Shown here one piece after another: positions 50,505 to 57,616 of a DNA stretch of 64,000 bases. The translations under genes and the position numbers were made by a program. The first letter of the stretch is position 1, and every line of letters begins with the position of its first letter. The DNA comes from Lentisphaerota bacterium (lineage in GTDB: Bacteria; Verrucomicrobiota; Lentisphaeria; Oligosphaerales; JABHEG01): the NCBI GenBank assembly GCA_018676675.1, contig JABHEG010000339.1:41428-105427 (forward strand). The letters run 5' to 3'. Under the pieces are notes generated by a model. The model had not been told where the DNA came from, made no database searches, and saw only the letters and a program-made list of their open reading frames with translations.

Positions 50505-51194
50505 TCAGGCGTTCTCGTGAAGAAAGTGCGCCCGTTCATGTTCCAGCAGAAGTCTTGTGATGTCTTCGGGGGTCTTGCCGTTCAGACAGCCATCAACGAA
50601 CTGGTCGTTTCGGAGCAGCCTTGCCAGGCGGCCCATGAGGTGCAGATGCATCTCGATGTTCTGGCAGCACAGCATGAACAGTAGATGAACGGGTTTGCCG
50701 TCTATTGCCCCAAAGTCGACGCCGGCCTTGCTTCGCCCGAAAGCGGCGACAGCGGGTGCCCGCAGGGTTGGGATCGGGTCTCGAGGGTGGGGTACGGCCA
50801 CGCCGCTTCCCACGCCGGTGCTGAGCAAGCTCTCCCGCGACAGGAGGCGTTCCTGCAGGTCGTTTACATCCAGCAGCAGGGCATTGAACCGGGCAGGGCT
50901 GGCCAGCTCGCGAAGGACGCTTTCTGCGTCTGTGCCCTTCAGGTCAAGAACCATCCGCTCTTGCTGGAGCACGCGACTGATCGTGATTCCGTAGTGGGTT
51001 CGGGCGGTGCCCAAAGGCGTCTCTTCAAGAGACTCACCCTCATCGGGGAAGAAGAGGCTGTGGATCTGGCTGCTGTTGAACCGCCATTGCCCACCGATTT
51101 TGGTGCCGTTGATCTGGCCGGACTTGAGCATCCGCATGATCGTCCGTTCGTTGACACGCAGGTGATCGGCCAGTTCTTTCAAGGTCAGAATCAT
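50505..51194 (-). CDS. Excisionase-type HTH fused to a PTS EIIA (PtsN-like) domain
   Basis: The ATG at 51194 has GGAGGG 8 bp upstream, so longer frames are rejected. The 229-residue protein starts with a MerR/excisionase-type HTH (MILTLKELADHLRVNERTIM, then GTKIGGQWRF, residues 1-50), followed by a PTS EIIA-2/fructose-nitrogen domain (about 75-225). In it, GVGSGVAVPHPRD keeps the phosphorylatable His136, and KPVHLLFMLCCQ is the usual beta-strand. The protein could be a DNA- or protein-binding switch controlled by PTS phosphorylation. No PTS EI, HPr or EIIBC gene is in the window. It lies upstream of the ABC-2 operon and may be cotranscribed with it. Confidence 0.88.
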   Translation of the reverse strand: MILTLKELADHLRVNERTIMRMLKSGQINGTKIGGQWRFNSSQIHSLFFPDEGESLEETPLGTARTHYGITISRVLQQERMVLDLKGTDAESVLRELASPARFNALLLDVNDLQERLLSRESLLSTGVGSGVAVPHPRDPIPTLRAPAVAAFGRSKAGVDFGAIDGKPVHLLFMLCCQNIEMHLHLMGRLARLLRNDQFVDGCLNGKTPEDITRLLLEHERAHFLHENA

Positions 51195-51382
51195 TTGCAA
51201 ACCCTCCACTTCGGCACTATTGGGTAACGCACTTCTGTGAGCTACCTTGGCAGTAGACTGATACCTGCAAAGCAGGTCGATGGGCTCTGCGTACATTGCT
51301 GGCGGCCATCCTGGCCGGTTCCGGGGGGAGGTACCAAAACGGTTTGGGCCAGCCCGGACGCCCGAGCATTGTTGCACACTCC

Positions 51383-51402
51383 ATGTGACAATATGTGACA
51401 AG
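51383..51402 (+). repeat. Pair of 10-bp direct repeats upstream of the GspE gene
   Basis: ATGTGACAAT at 51383-51392 is followed immediately by ATGTGACAAG at 51393-51402. The 10-bp period is one DNA turn, as in sites for regulators that bind cooperatively on one face. They lie about 55-75 bp before the GspE start in a divergent 262-bp gap; no strong sigma-70 promoter is evident beside them. Confidence 0.5.
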
Positions 51403-51456
51403 AATGTCTATTGCAAGGCATGTGTGCGTTTTTCTATCTGTTCTCAGTAGGGTTCA

Positions 51457-53412
51457 ATGGTATCAAGGGGCGTGTCAGTGGCAGTTAAGTACCCCAGGAG
51501 GAAGCGCACGGCTATTATCCTCCTGGCCGTGTGCCTTGCTGCAGCGTCCGGCTGGGCGGAGAAGATTCCTCTGCGGTCCGGGAAGACGATCGACCGGGAT
51601 GTGCTGGGGCAGGATTCGGAGGGACTTCTCGTTGCCATGCCGGGGGGCAATATGCGCATACCCTGGCGGCATATTTCTGCGTCGTTCAAACGGCATCCTG
51701 AGCATGTCGTCGAGCCTCGTCCGGAACCGGTGCAACGTGAGCAGCCGCGGCGTGAGCCCGGGGTAGAGCAGGGCGACGAACGTGTTCTCGACCCGGATGC
51801 CAAGGATGGCTTCACCTTTGTTCTTGCGGCCCTGTTCGTGGTGTTTTGGCTGCATGTTTTCAGTGTTTGGGTGGTGAGTCGTGATCAGCTTCTCAGTGGC
51901 GGAACTGCGCAGGCCTGGAGTCTTGCAGCCCTGTTCCTGGGGATACCGGTGGCGGCTTTGTTCCAGTTGCGTTACAAGGGGCTCGGTGGTTTTTTCAAGG
52001 GGGTCGGAGCCGACGGCGCCCGGCCGTTGAAGGCTGGGGATGTACGCCTATATACCTGGGATCACAAGCCCCTGACGACGCGTGGCAACCGGAAGTTGTC
52101 CAGCGGTCTGACAATGGCTGAGAAGACGTTGGCTCGAGCCGTGGAGCTTGGGGCTAGCGATGTCCATTTTGACACGGTGCCCGAGCATGTCCGGCTGGTG
52201 TTTCGAGTTGATGGCATGTTGCGGGACCCGGAGATTCTGGAGACGGATGTTGGGCGGAAGACGATATCCGCGATCAAGATGGCCGCTGGTATGGATATGG
52301 CCAGGATCCACGAGGCCCAGGACGGCGCCTGCCATCTGGGTGTCGGCGAGCAGATGTATGATCTCCGCATCGCCCGCGCGTATGCGGTTGCAGGGGAGAC
52401 GCTGGTTATTCGCTTGCTGAAGGCCGGGGGCCTGGGGTCTGCGTTGACCGACTTCGGGATGCTGTCGAACATGGCCACCATGTTGGGCAACCTGACGAAG
52501 GAAACCGCTGGGATTATCATCATGGCCGGTCCGACCGGTTCAGGGAAGACCACCACGATCTATGCCCTGCTGCGGCAGATCGATGGCACAGGCCGTAACA
52601 TCCTCACCATTGAGGATCCTGTGGAGTACCGCCTGGACAACGCGACCCAGATTTCTCTGAACGCCAAGGCCGGATCAACGTTCGCCTCAGCTCTGAAAGC
52701 CTCAATGCGGCATGACCCGGATGTCATACTTGTCGGTGAGATTCGGGATTCCGAGACGATGGATGTTGCTTTCCAGGCTGCGCTGACCGGCCACCTCGTT
52801 TTCACGACCATCCACGCGACATCTGTCCTTGCTACGTATGGGCGCCTCCAGGAGCTTGGCCTGAGTGCTTACATGATCAACACGGGACTCAAGAGCATCA
52901 TTTGCCAGCGTCTTGTGCGCGTGCTGTGTCCCAGTTGCCGTGAGCCGTACATTCCTGAACTGGACGAACTGGGCTTCTGGGGCCTGACTGAGCTGGAAAG
53001 CGAAGGGCGTTGTTTCTACCGATCCAGCGGCTGCTCACTGTGCGACGATTCCGGCTACCGAGGGCGCAAAGGTGTCTACCGCGTGTTGGCCATGAACAAC
53101 GATGTTCGGAACATGGTTCGGGCTGACGTTGCCACCGGGGATCTTCAGCAGGTCGTGGAGGAGAATGCCCTGGGCAACATTCGGGAATACGCGCGCGAGT
53201 TCCTCTGGGAAGGAGTTACGGCTCCGGATGAGCTGCGAAAGACCTTGGACATGTTTGACTTCGGGAAGTCTCTGGGGGCGTCAAGCCAGGCGGGCCCGGG
53301 CGAGCGGGGCGAGGCGTCCAAGGGGCGACCAGGAGTGGATGTGATTCCGTTGAAAACCGGGGGTGTCGATGAGGCCACTGACGCTCTTCCTCCTCAGGAG
53401 GGCCGGCAATGA
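51457..53412 (+). CDS. GspE/PilB-like secretion ATPase with exported/membrane N-terminal region
   Basis: The ATG at 51457 gives 651 residues; a GTG at 51478 has a better AGGGG spacing and would remove seven. Residues 17-34 look like a signal peptide; 35-82 form a small beta domain (IPLRSGKTIDRDVLGQDSEG, MPGGNMRIPWRHI); 83-118 are charged; hydrophobic helices follow at 119-140 and 153-170. The rest is a secretion ATPase: ELGASDVHFD, Walker A GPTGSGKTTT (about 358), ILTIEDPVEYRL, RHDPDVILVGEIRDSETMD, FTTIHATS, and a tetra-Cys zinc site (CPSC, CSLC). It should power a type II secretion or type IV pilus machine. GspE proteins normally lack membrane helices. Confidence 0.88.
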   Translation: MVSRGVSVAVKYPRRKRTAIILLAVCLAAASGWAEKIPLRSGKTIDRDVLGQDSEGLLVAMPGGNMRIPWRHISASFKRHPEHVVEPRPEPVQREQPRREPGVEQGDERVLDPDAKDGFTFVLAALFVVFWLHVFSVWVVSRDQLLSGGTAQAWSLAALFLGIPVAALFQLRYKGLGGFFKGVGADGARPLKAGDVRLYTWDHKPLTTRGNRKLSSGLTMAEKTLARAVELGASDVHFDTVPEHVRLVFRVDGMLRDPEILETDVGRKTISAIKMAAGMDMARIHEAQDGACHLGVGEQMYDLRIARAYAVAGETLVIRLLKAGGLGSALTDFGMLSNMATMLGNLTKETAGIIIMAGPTGSGKTTTIYALLRQIDGTGRNILTIEDPVEYRLDNATQISLNAKAGSTFASALKASMRHDPDVILVGEIRDSETMDVAFQAALTGHLVFTTIHATSVLATYGRLQELGLSAYMINTGLKSIICQRLVRVLCPSCREPYIPELDELGFWGLTELESEGRCFYRSSGCSLCDDSGYRGRKGVYRVLAMNNDVRNMVRADVATGDLQQVVEENALGNIREYAREFLWEGVTAPDELRKTLDMFDFGKSLGASSQAGPGERGEASKGRPGVDVIPLKTGGVDEATDALPPQEGRQ

Positions 53413-53963
53413 ACGCGGAGTGGATCATTGGTGGGGTTGCGGTTCTGATCTTTGCCGTGATGCTCAAGAAGGCCCAGGCGAAGGGGGGGCTTCAGAGTCT
53501 GATCACTGCGTTCATTTTCGTTTGGTCGACGCTCGTGGCTATGCATGCCTGGGGGTTCAGCCTCGAGTTGGTCGAGCAGTTTCCGCTGCCTGATCTCACC
53601 GATGGGCAGATCAGCCTTGTGGCCTTCTGGTTCGGTTTCATCGTTGCGTTGCTTCCCAGCGCCCTGTTGCTTCGCTATTGGCTCAAAGAGTACCGGACTA
53701 CGTTCCCTCCCCTTGCTGACAGTCTTCTTCAATGGTTGGCCGGGGCGGTCTCTGCAGTGACGCTCTGCGCGCTGTTGACGATGAGCGCAGTACCTTTCTT
53801 CCCGCCGCCTTCCGACACGCCGGCCGGCAAGGCGTTTGTGGTTGTTCGCTGGCTACCGGCCCGGGCGTACCTGGAGGTGGCTGCGCTGTTCCCGCTGGCG
53901 ATTGATCCCGAGACTCGGCGTGAGCGTCTGGTGGAGAACACCAAGCGTCTGTTCAAGAACTGA
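53409..53963 (+). CDS. CvpA-like small membrane protein
   Basis: The start overlaps the GspE stop by 4 bp (ATGA). The 184-residue protein has four hydrophobic helices (IIGGVAVLIFAVMLKKAQAK, LITAFIFVWSTLVAMHAWGF, SLVAFWFGFIVALLPSALLL and LLQWLAGAVSAVTLCALLTM) and a charged C-terminus. The layout resembles CvpA/colicin-V-production family proteins, but I see no diagnostic motif. Tight coupling to the unusual GspE suggests a partner in the same membrane complex. Confidence 0.55.
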   Translation: MNAEWIIGGVAVLIFAVMLKKAQAKGGLQSLITAFIFVWSTLVAMHAWGFSLELVEQFPLPDLTDGQISLVAFWFGFIVALLPSALLLRYWLKEYRTTFPPLADSLLQWLAGAVSAVTLCALLTMSAVPFFPPPSDTPAGKAFVVVRWLPARAYLEVAALFPLAIDPETRRERLVENTKRLFKN

Positions 53964-54042
53964 CCCGCCAGGCCACAGGGCCGCTCCCGGCTTCAGTGGG
54001 GCTGCCATCCTCTTCCTTCCCGTCGCGTAGCCCCTTTTCCAG

Positions 54043-54070
54043 TTGACTTCCCGGAGGCAACGCATATCCT
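54043..54070 (+). promoter_or_regulatory. Sigma-70-type promoter of the Gfo/Idh/MocA gene
   Basis: TTGACT (54043-54048) and TATCCT (54065-54070) spaced by 16 bp. The start near 54077 would leave a leader of about 50 nt before AAGGAG and the ATG at 54130. Confidence 0.6.
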
Positions 54071-54129
54071 ATCAGCATTCGCTGGAATTGTGAACGTTGC
54101 GGATATTCGAGAAAGAAGGAGAGATGAGC

Positions 54130-55188
54130 ATGGCCAAGGCGAAGAAGAAGGTTCTGAGGTTCGGCATTCTTGGTGCTGGCAGCATCGCTATTTACCGGCA
54201 TGCACCTGAGATCGCTACCCACCCTAACGCCGAGATTGCCGCAATCTATGACCCGATCACCGAGCGCGCCGAAGACTTGGCCGATGAGTTCGGTGGAGAC
54301 GTTTACGACAGCGTTGAGGAAGTCCTTGGCGACGACTCGATTGATGCGGTCGTTGTGGCGACCCCGAATGCCTACCACTGCCCCTTGACCGTTGCCGCCC
54401 TTAAGGCCGGGAAGGACGTTCTCTGCGAGAAGCCGATGGCCACGTCCCTCAAGGACGCCAAGAAGATGATCCAGACGGCCAAACAGACGGGCAGAAAGCT
54501 GATGATTGGGCACAATCAGCGACTCATGTCTCCCCACGTCAAGGCGAAGGAGATCCTTGAGAGTGGCGTGCTGGGCCGGGTCCTGACGTTCCGTACGTCC
54601 TTTGGCCATGGCGGGCCGGAGATGTGGAGCCAGGATCAGGGGCCGCACACGTGGTTCTTCAAGAAGGAAGAGGCCTTTGTCGGCAGCATGGGGGATCTTG
54701 GGGTCCACAAGACGGACTTGGTCCGCTGGCTCCTTGCTGACGAGGTCAAAGAGGCTGCTGCGTTTGTTGAGACCCTTGAGAAGACAAACGAGAAGGGCAA
54801 GCTGATCACGGTAGACGACAATGCGGTGTGCATCCTCAAGATGAAGTCCGGGGCGGTCGGCCAGTTGACCGCCAGCTGGACGTACAAAAGCGCAGAGGAC
54901 AACACGACGACGCTGTACTGTGAGAACGGGATGATGGTTCTGGGAGCCAACCCGGACTACCCGGTCGAAGTCATGTTGGCGAGTGGTGAAGAGGCGCTCT
55001 ACAAGGTTGGCGCGATTGCCACGAATGACGTTCAGGTTCGCAGTGGCGTTCCGGATCTGTTCATCGACTCACTACTGAATGACACCGATCCGGAAATCAG
55101 CGGAGCTGAGGGCTACAAGGCTTTGGCTATCGTGGTTGCCTGTCTCGAAAGTGCGGATACTGGAACGGTGGCAAAGGTGAAGAGCTGA
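54130..55188 (+). CDS. Gfo/Idh/MocA family NAD(P)-dependent oxidoreductase
   Basis: AAGGAG (54116-54121) is 8 bp before the ATG at 54130, so I choose it over ATGs at 54097 and 54124. The 352-residue enzyme has a Rossmann start (LRFGILGAGSIAIYRHAPEI, GxGxxA-like), AIYDPITERAEDLA, VVVATPNAYHCPLTVAALKAGKDV and the EKPM signature, followed by a C-terminal alpha/beta domain (HNQRLMSPHVKAKEIL; DLGVHKTDLVRWLLAD, with the conserved D..H). It oxidises or reduces a sugar, inositol or sugar acid with NAD(P). Promoter and terminator make it monocistronic. The Lys-rich start MAKAKKK is unremarkable. Confidence 0.92.
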   Translation: MAKAKKKVLRFGILGAGSIAIYRHAPEIATHPNAEIAAIYDPITERAEDLADEFGGDVYDSVEEVLGDDSIDAVVVATPNAYHCPLTVAALKAGKDVLCEKPMATSLKDAKKMIQTAKQTGRKLMIGHNQRLMSPHVKAKEILESGVLGRVLTFRTSFGHGGPEMWSQDQGPHTWFFKKEEAFVGSMGDLGVHKTDLVRWLLADEVKEAAAFVETLEKTNEKGKLITVDDNAVCILKMKSGAVGQLTASWTYKSAEDNTTTLYCENGMMVLGANPDYPVEVMLASGEEALYKVGAIATNDVQVRSGVPDLFIDSLLNDTDPEISGAEGYKALAIVVACLESADTGTVAKVKS

Positions 55189-55238
55189 GACGACGGAATC
55201 AGGGGTGGCGCTTGGCGCTGGCCCTGAGATAGTCTGCG

Positions 55239-55280
55239 AACGGCGCGTCCCTGTTTTCGCGGGGATGCGCCGTTTTTTTT
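55239..55280 (+). terminator. Intrinsic terminator of the Gfo/Idh/MocA gene
   Basis: An 8-bp stem AACGGCGC (55239-55246) with GCGCCGTT (55267-55274), extended by T-C-C-C against G-G-G-A around a 10-nt loop, is followed by eight T (55273-55280). It sits 51 bp after the stop. This is the clearest Rho-independent terminator in the window. Confidence 0.85.
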
Positions 55281-55446
55281 GCAGGGCGGGCCGCTCTGGC
55301 TCGCGGGCGAGCCTGCCAGTAGGGCAACGGGCAGAGGGCTGACCTGCGTAAGTGCCGAAACACTGAAGGGGAAAGAGGGGGCGGTGAGGGCGAGAGACAG
55401 ACGGGGCATGTGGGACGTGGTGGCAGGTCGGGCGCGACGTCGTCCT

Positions 55447-55932
55447 CTATGAGCTCATGCGCCGCCGCAGGGAGACTTCCTCAATAATGCCGATCCGCCA
55501 TGTCTGGGGCGCCACCTTGACCCAGAGCATCTTGGCTCGCCAGCTGCGGTTGCTGAACTCCATCTGCATTGAGGACGTGATCAGATGGGCCTGGAAGCTG
55601 ACCGTGGCCGCGACTTTGGAGCCGCTGAGTTTCTTCAGGTTGAGTGTCTGGGTGTAGAACTCGTCCAGGCCCTGGGTGTTCTTGATGGATCGGAGGAATC
55701 CCTTTATCGCTGCTGTCCCCTTAACGGAAGTCGAGCGTGTTTTCCAGCGGAATTTCTTGTGGTAGAACGTGGCTGCGAGCTTCCAGTTGCCCACGTTTAT
55801 CGCTTTGGAGTGTGCCTTGATGGCCCGTTCCACCTGGCTCTCCGGTGAGATTGCGACAGCTCCACAGCCCGCCGCCACGACGAGAGCTCCGAGAAGGGGC
55901 AGGACTTGAAGTGATATTCGCAGGGCTTTCAT
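55447..55932 (-). CDS. NTF2/SnoaL-like lipoprotein
   Basis: The 161-residue protein has a lipoprotein signal (LLGALVVAAGC, acylated Cys23). The mature part reads VERAIKAHSKAINVGNWKLA, TKFxxKF-type aromatic stretch YHKKFRWKTRS, and antiparallel strands KVAATVSFQAH, QMEFSNRSWRAKMLWV and WRIGIIEEVSL. This is the cone-shaped NTF2/DUF4440 arrangement. A specific function is unknown; such lipoproteins often bind small ligands or stabilise envelope complexes. It is monocistronic, with a promoter overlapped by an inverted repeat. Confidence 0.7.
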   Translation of the reverse strand: MKALRISLQVLPLLGALVVAAGCGAVAISPESQVERAIKAHSKAINVGNWKLAATFYHKKFRWKTRSTSVKGTAAIKGFLRSIKNTQGLDEFYTQTLNLKKLSGSKVAATVSFQAHLITSSMQMEFSNRSWRAKMLWVKVAPQTWRIGIIEEVSLRRRMSS

Positions 55933-56257
55933 CGTCTGTCCGTGGCTCTGCCGTTACTTGAGAAGAGGGCCCCGGCTTCTGGCTGGAACCGGACGGTAAA
56001 GAAGATACCGTCCCGTCGCTGCCTTTCCAAGGGGGGGGGCGTAGAGCCGGTGTCTGGACGTCATCGTTCCGGGGGTATGTGGACTAACGTTGGTTGTCTG
56101 TCTATGGTGTGGGGGGGCCGCCTCCCGGAACTCAGCTCGGCAGCTATGGCGTCCGGGAACGTGGCGCGTCGCGCGTGTCCCGGAATGGCGGGCCATTCCA
56201 GGGGGAGGAGAATGCCCCATTGTTTGATACGCTTGAGGACACGGTGTAAGGAGACCT
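55933..56257. other. 325-bp divergent non-coding region
   Basis: The gap lies between the NTF2-like lipoprotein gene (minus) and queC (plus). It contains the promoter and inverted repeat described at 55991-56030, a run of nine or more G around 56031-56039, and a G-rich stretch near 56106-56113. I found no convincing plus-strand promoter or preQ1 riboswitch fold for queC. Confidence 0.5.
55991..56030 (-). promoter_or_regulatory. Promoter of the NTF2-like lipoprotein with overlapping 8-bp inverted repeat
   Basis: Minus-strand TTGGAA (56025-56030) and TATCTT (56002-56007) are 17 bp apart. GGACGGTA (55991-55998) and TACCGTCC (56006-56013) form a perfect 8-bp inverted repeat with a 7-nt spacer covering the -10 and the start. 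This is the expected place for a repressor. Confidence 0.45.
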
Positions 56258-56953
56258 TTGGCTGTGAATTCGACGGATAGTGCAACGGTGTTGCTGAGTG
56301 GGGGGCTTGACTCGACCGTACTCCTCCATCATGTCGTCAAAGAGTTGGGGATTCCGTGCGTCTTCGCCCTTTCCTTTGACTACGGACAGCGGCACAGTCG
56401 GGAACTCATGATGGCGCGTTGGCAGGTAGATCGGCTTCCGGCCGTTCGGGAGCACCACGTGCTGGATCTGGGGATTTTTCGGGGGCTGGCCGCCGGGGCT
56501 ACGGCACTGGTTGGGGGCGGCCCCGAGGTGCCTGATCTCGATGACTTGAGCGAGGACGAACTCCAGCAGCCCCCTACGTATGTGCCCAACCGAAACATGA
56601 TGCTTCTCTCGCTCGCGGCGGCCTATGCTGAGGCCCGGGGGTGCAGCACCGTGTACTACGGAGCGCAGGCTCAGGACCGCTACGGTTACTGGGACTGTAC
56701 AGGTGAATTCGTCGCGCGGATCAACGATGTGCTGGCTCTGAATCGCGGTCAGGCCGTCCGGGTGGAGGCGCCCTTCGCGGAGAAGCGCAAAGGTGAGGGC
56801 GTTCTGTTGGGGATGGCTCTGGGGGTTGACTTCGCTCACACGTGGTCGTGTTACCGCGGCGGGGGAACACCGTGTCTGACCTGCCCGACCTGCGTTGAGA
56901 GAGAACGGGCTTTCGACGAAGCTGGTGTAGCGGACCCGTTGGTCGCTCTGTGA
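56258..56953 (+). CDS. queC: 7-cyano-7-deazaguanine synthase (QueC)
   Basis: The TTG at 56258 follows AAGGAG by 4 bp; a GTG at 56264, 10 bp from AAGGAG, is equally possible. The 231-residue enzyme has the N-type ATP pyrophosphatase loop LLSGGLDSTVLL, FDYGQRHSREL, YVPNRNMMLLSLAAAYAE and the zinc Cys set ending in TPCLTCPTCVERERAF. QueC converts 7-carboxy-7-deazaguanine and ammonia to preQ0 with ATP, in queuosine and archaeosine-type tRNA modification or 7-deazaguanine DNA modification. No queD, queE or queF is adjacent, so the pathway genes are dispersed. It is convergent with the prepilin gene, 9 bp away. Confidence 0.95.
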   Translation: MAVNSTDSATVLLSGGLDSTVLLHHVVKELGIPCVFALSFDYGQRHSRELMMARWQVDRLPAVREHHVLDLGIFRGLAAGATALVGGGPEVPDLDDLSEDELQQPPTYVPNRNMMLLSLAAAYAEARGCSTVYYGAQAQDRYGYWDCTGEFVARINDVLALNRGQAVRVEAPFAEKRKGEGVLLGMALGVDFAHTWSCYRGGGTPCLTCPTCVERERAFDEAGVADPLVAL

Positions 56954-56962
56954 GTTCGGGCG

Positions 56963-57616
56963 TCAGCCGTGGGGGTGGGCGTGCAGGCAGGGGACTGGGG
57001 AACTTGTTGCCTTTGGGCCTGAAAGACTGGCAAGCCGCTGTTTCTCAATCCGCTGGCGGATGTCCTTGATCTGGGCTTTCTGTTTGGCTGTGATGGACGG
57101 GGGCAGGTGCTTGCTCGCGATGACGTGTCCGTCGGCAAAGAGAATGTTATAGCCTTGCGGGTGTGGGGGCGGCACTTTTGCTGACACGCAGTTCAGCTCG
57201 ATGAGCAACCAAGCCTTTTCGGGTCGGGGAAGGGAGCGCCGCCCCGCAAACTTGTCGTTGTAGATGAACGTCAATCCGAGCTTCCGAATTGCGTCAGGAG
57301 CGGCAGGACACTGCCACATCTCTCGCGGGATGCCGGCACCCGAGTCGTCCAGGATCTTCGCAATACTCTTGTCGTCCTCAAAAGGTCTGTCGGGGTAGAA
57401 GACGGCTTCGGGGTACTTTCCCTCTCCCATCTGGTACATCACAATGGACTTGCCGATTTGCTGCAGGTTCTGTTGGCACTGCAGTTGCGTTGCCTTTTGC
57501 TTCGCCCGTGAGTATTGAGCCGCAGGAATGCTGGTCACGATTGCCGTGACGGCCATCATCTCCGTCAGTGAGAACGCGAGCTGCCATTTTCGGTTTTTCC
57601 GAGCTGATCGCTTCAT
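56963..57616 (-). CDS. Prepilin-like secreted protein
   Basis: The ATG at 57616 overlaps the kinase gene stop by 4 bp (ATGA), so a longer open frame is rejected. The 217-residue product has a basic head, then AFSLTEMMAVTAIVTSIPAA, with the prepilin F-[ST]-L-T-E start but Ala in place of Gly before the cleavage site and a Pro in the helix. The mature part has QNLQQIGKSIVMYQMGEGKY, MWQCPAAPDA and YNILFADGHVIASKHLP, matching the DG signature of PVC prepilin families. It is cotranscribed with a Ser/Thr kinase, which may control its export or assembly. Confidence 0.8.
   Translation of the reverse strand: MKRSARKNRKWQLAFSLTEMMAVTAIVTSIPAAQYSRAKQKATQLQCQQNLQQIGKSIVMYQMGEGKYPEAVFYPDRPFEDDKSIAKILDDSGAGIPREMWQCPAAPDAIRKLGLTFIYNDKFAGRRSLPRPEKAWLLIELNCVSAKVPPPHPQGYNILFADGHVIASKHLPPSITAKQKAQIKDIRQRIEKQRLASLSGPKATSSPVPCLHAHPHG

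Noticed and set aside
51195..51456. Sigma-54 (-24/-12) promoter for the GspE gene
   Set aside because: No GG-N10-GC element with the wider TGGCAC...TTGC context is present in this gap.
55933..56257. preQ1 riboswitch upstream of queC
   Set aside because: I could not find the short stem plus A-rich tail pseudoknot pattern; the region is G-rich instead.
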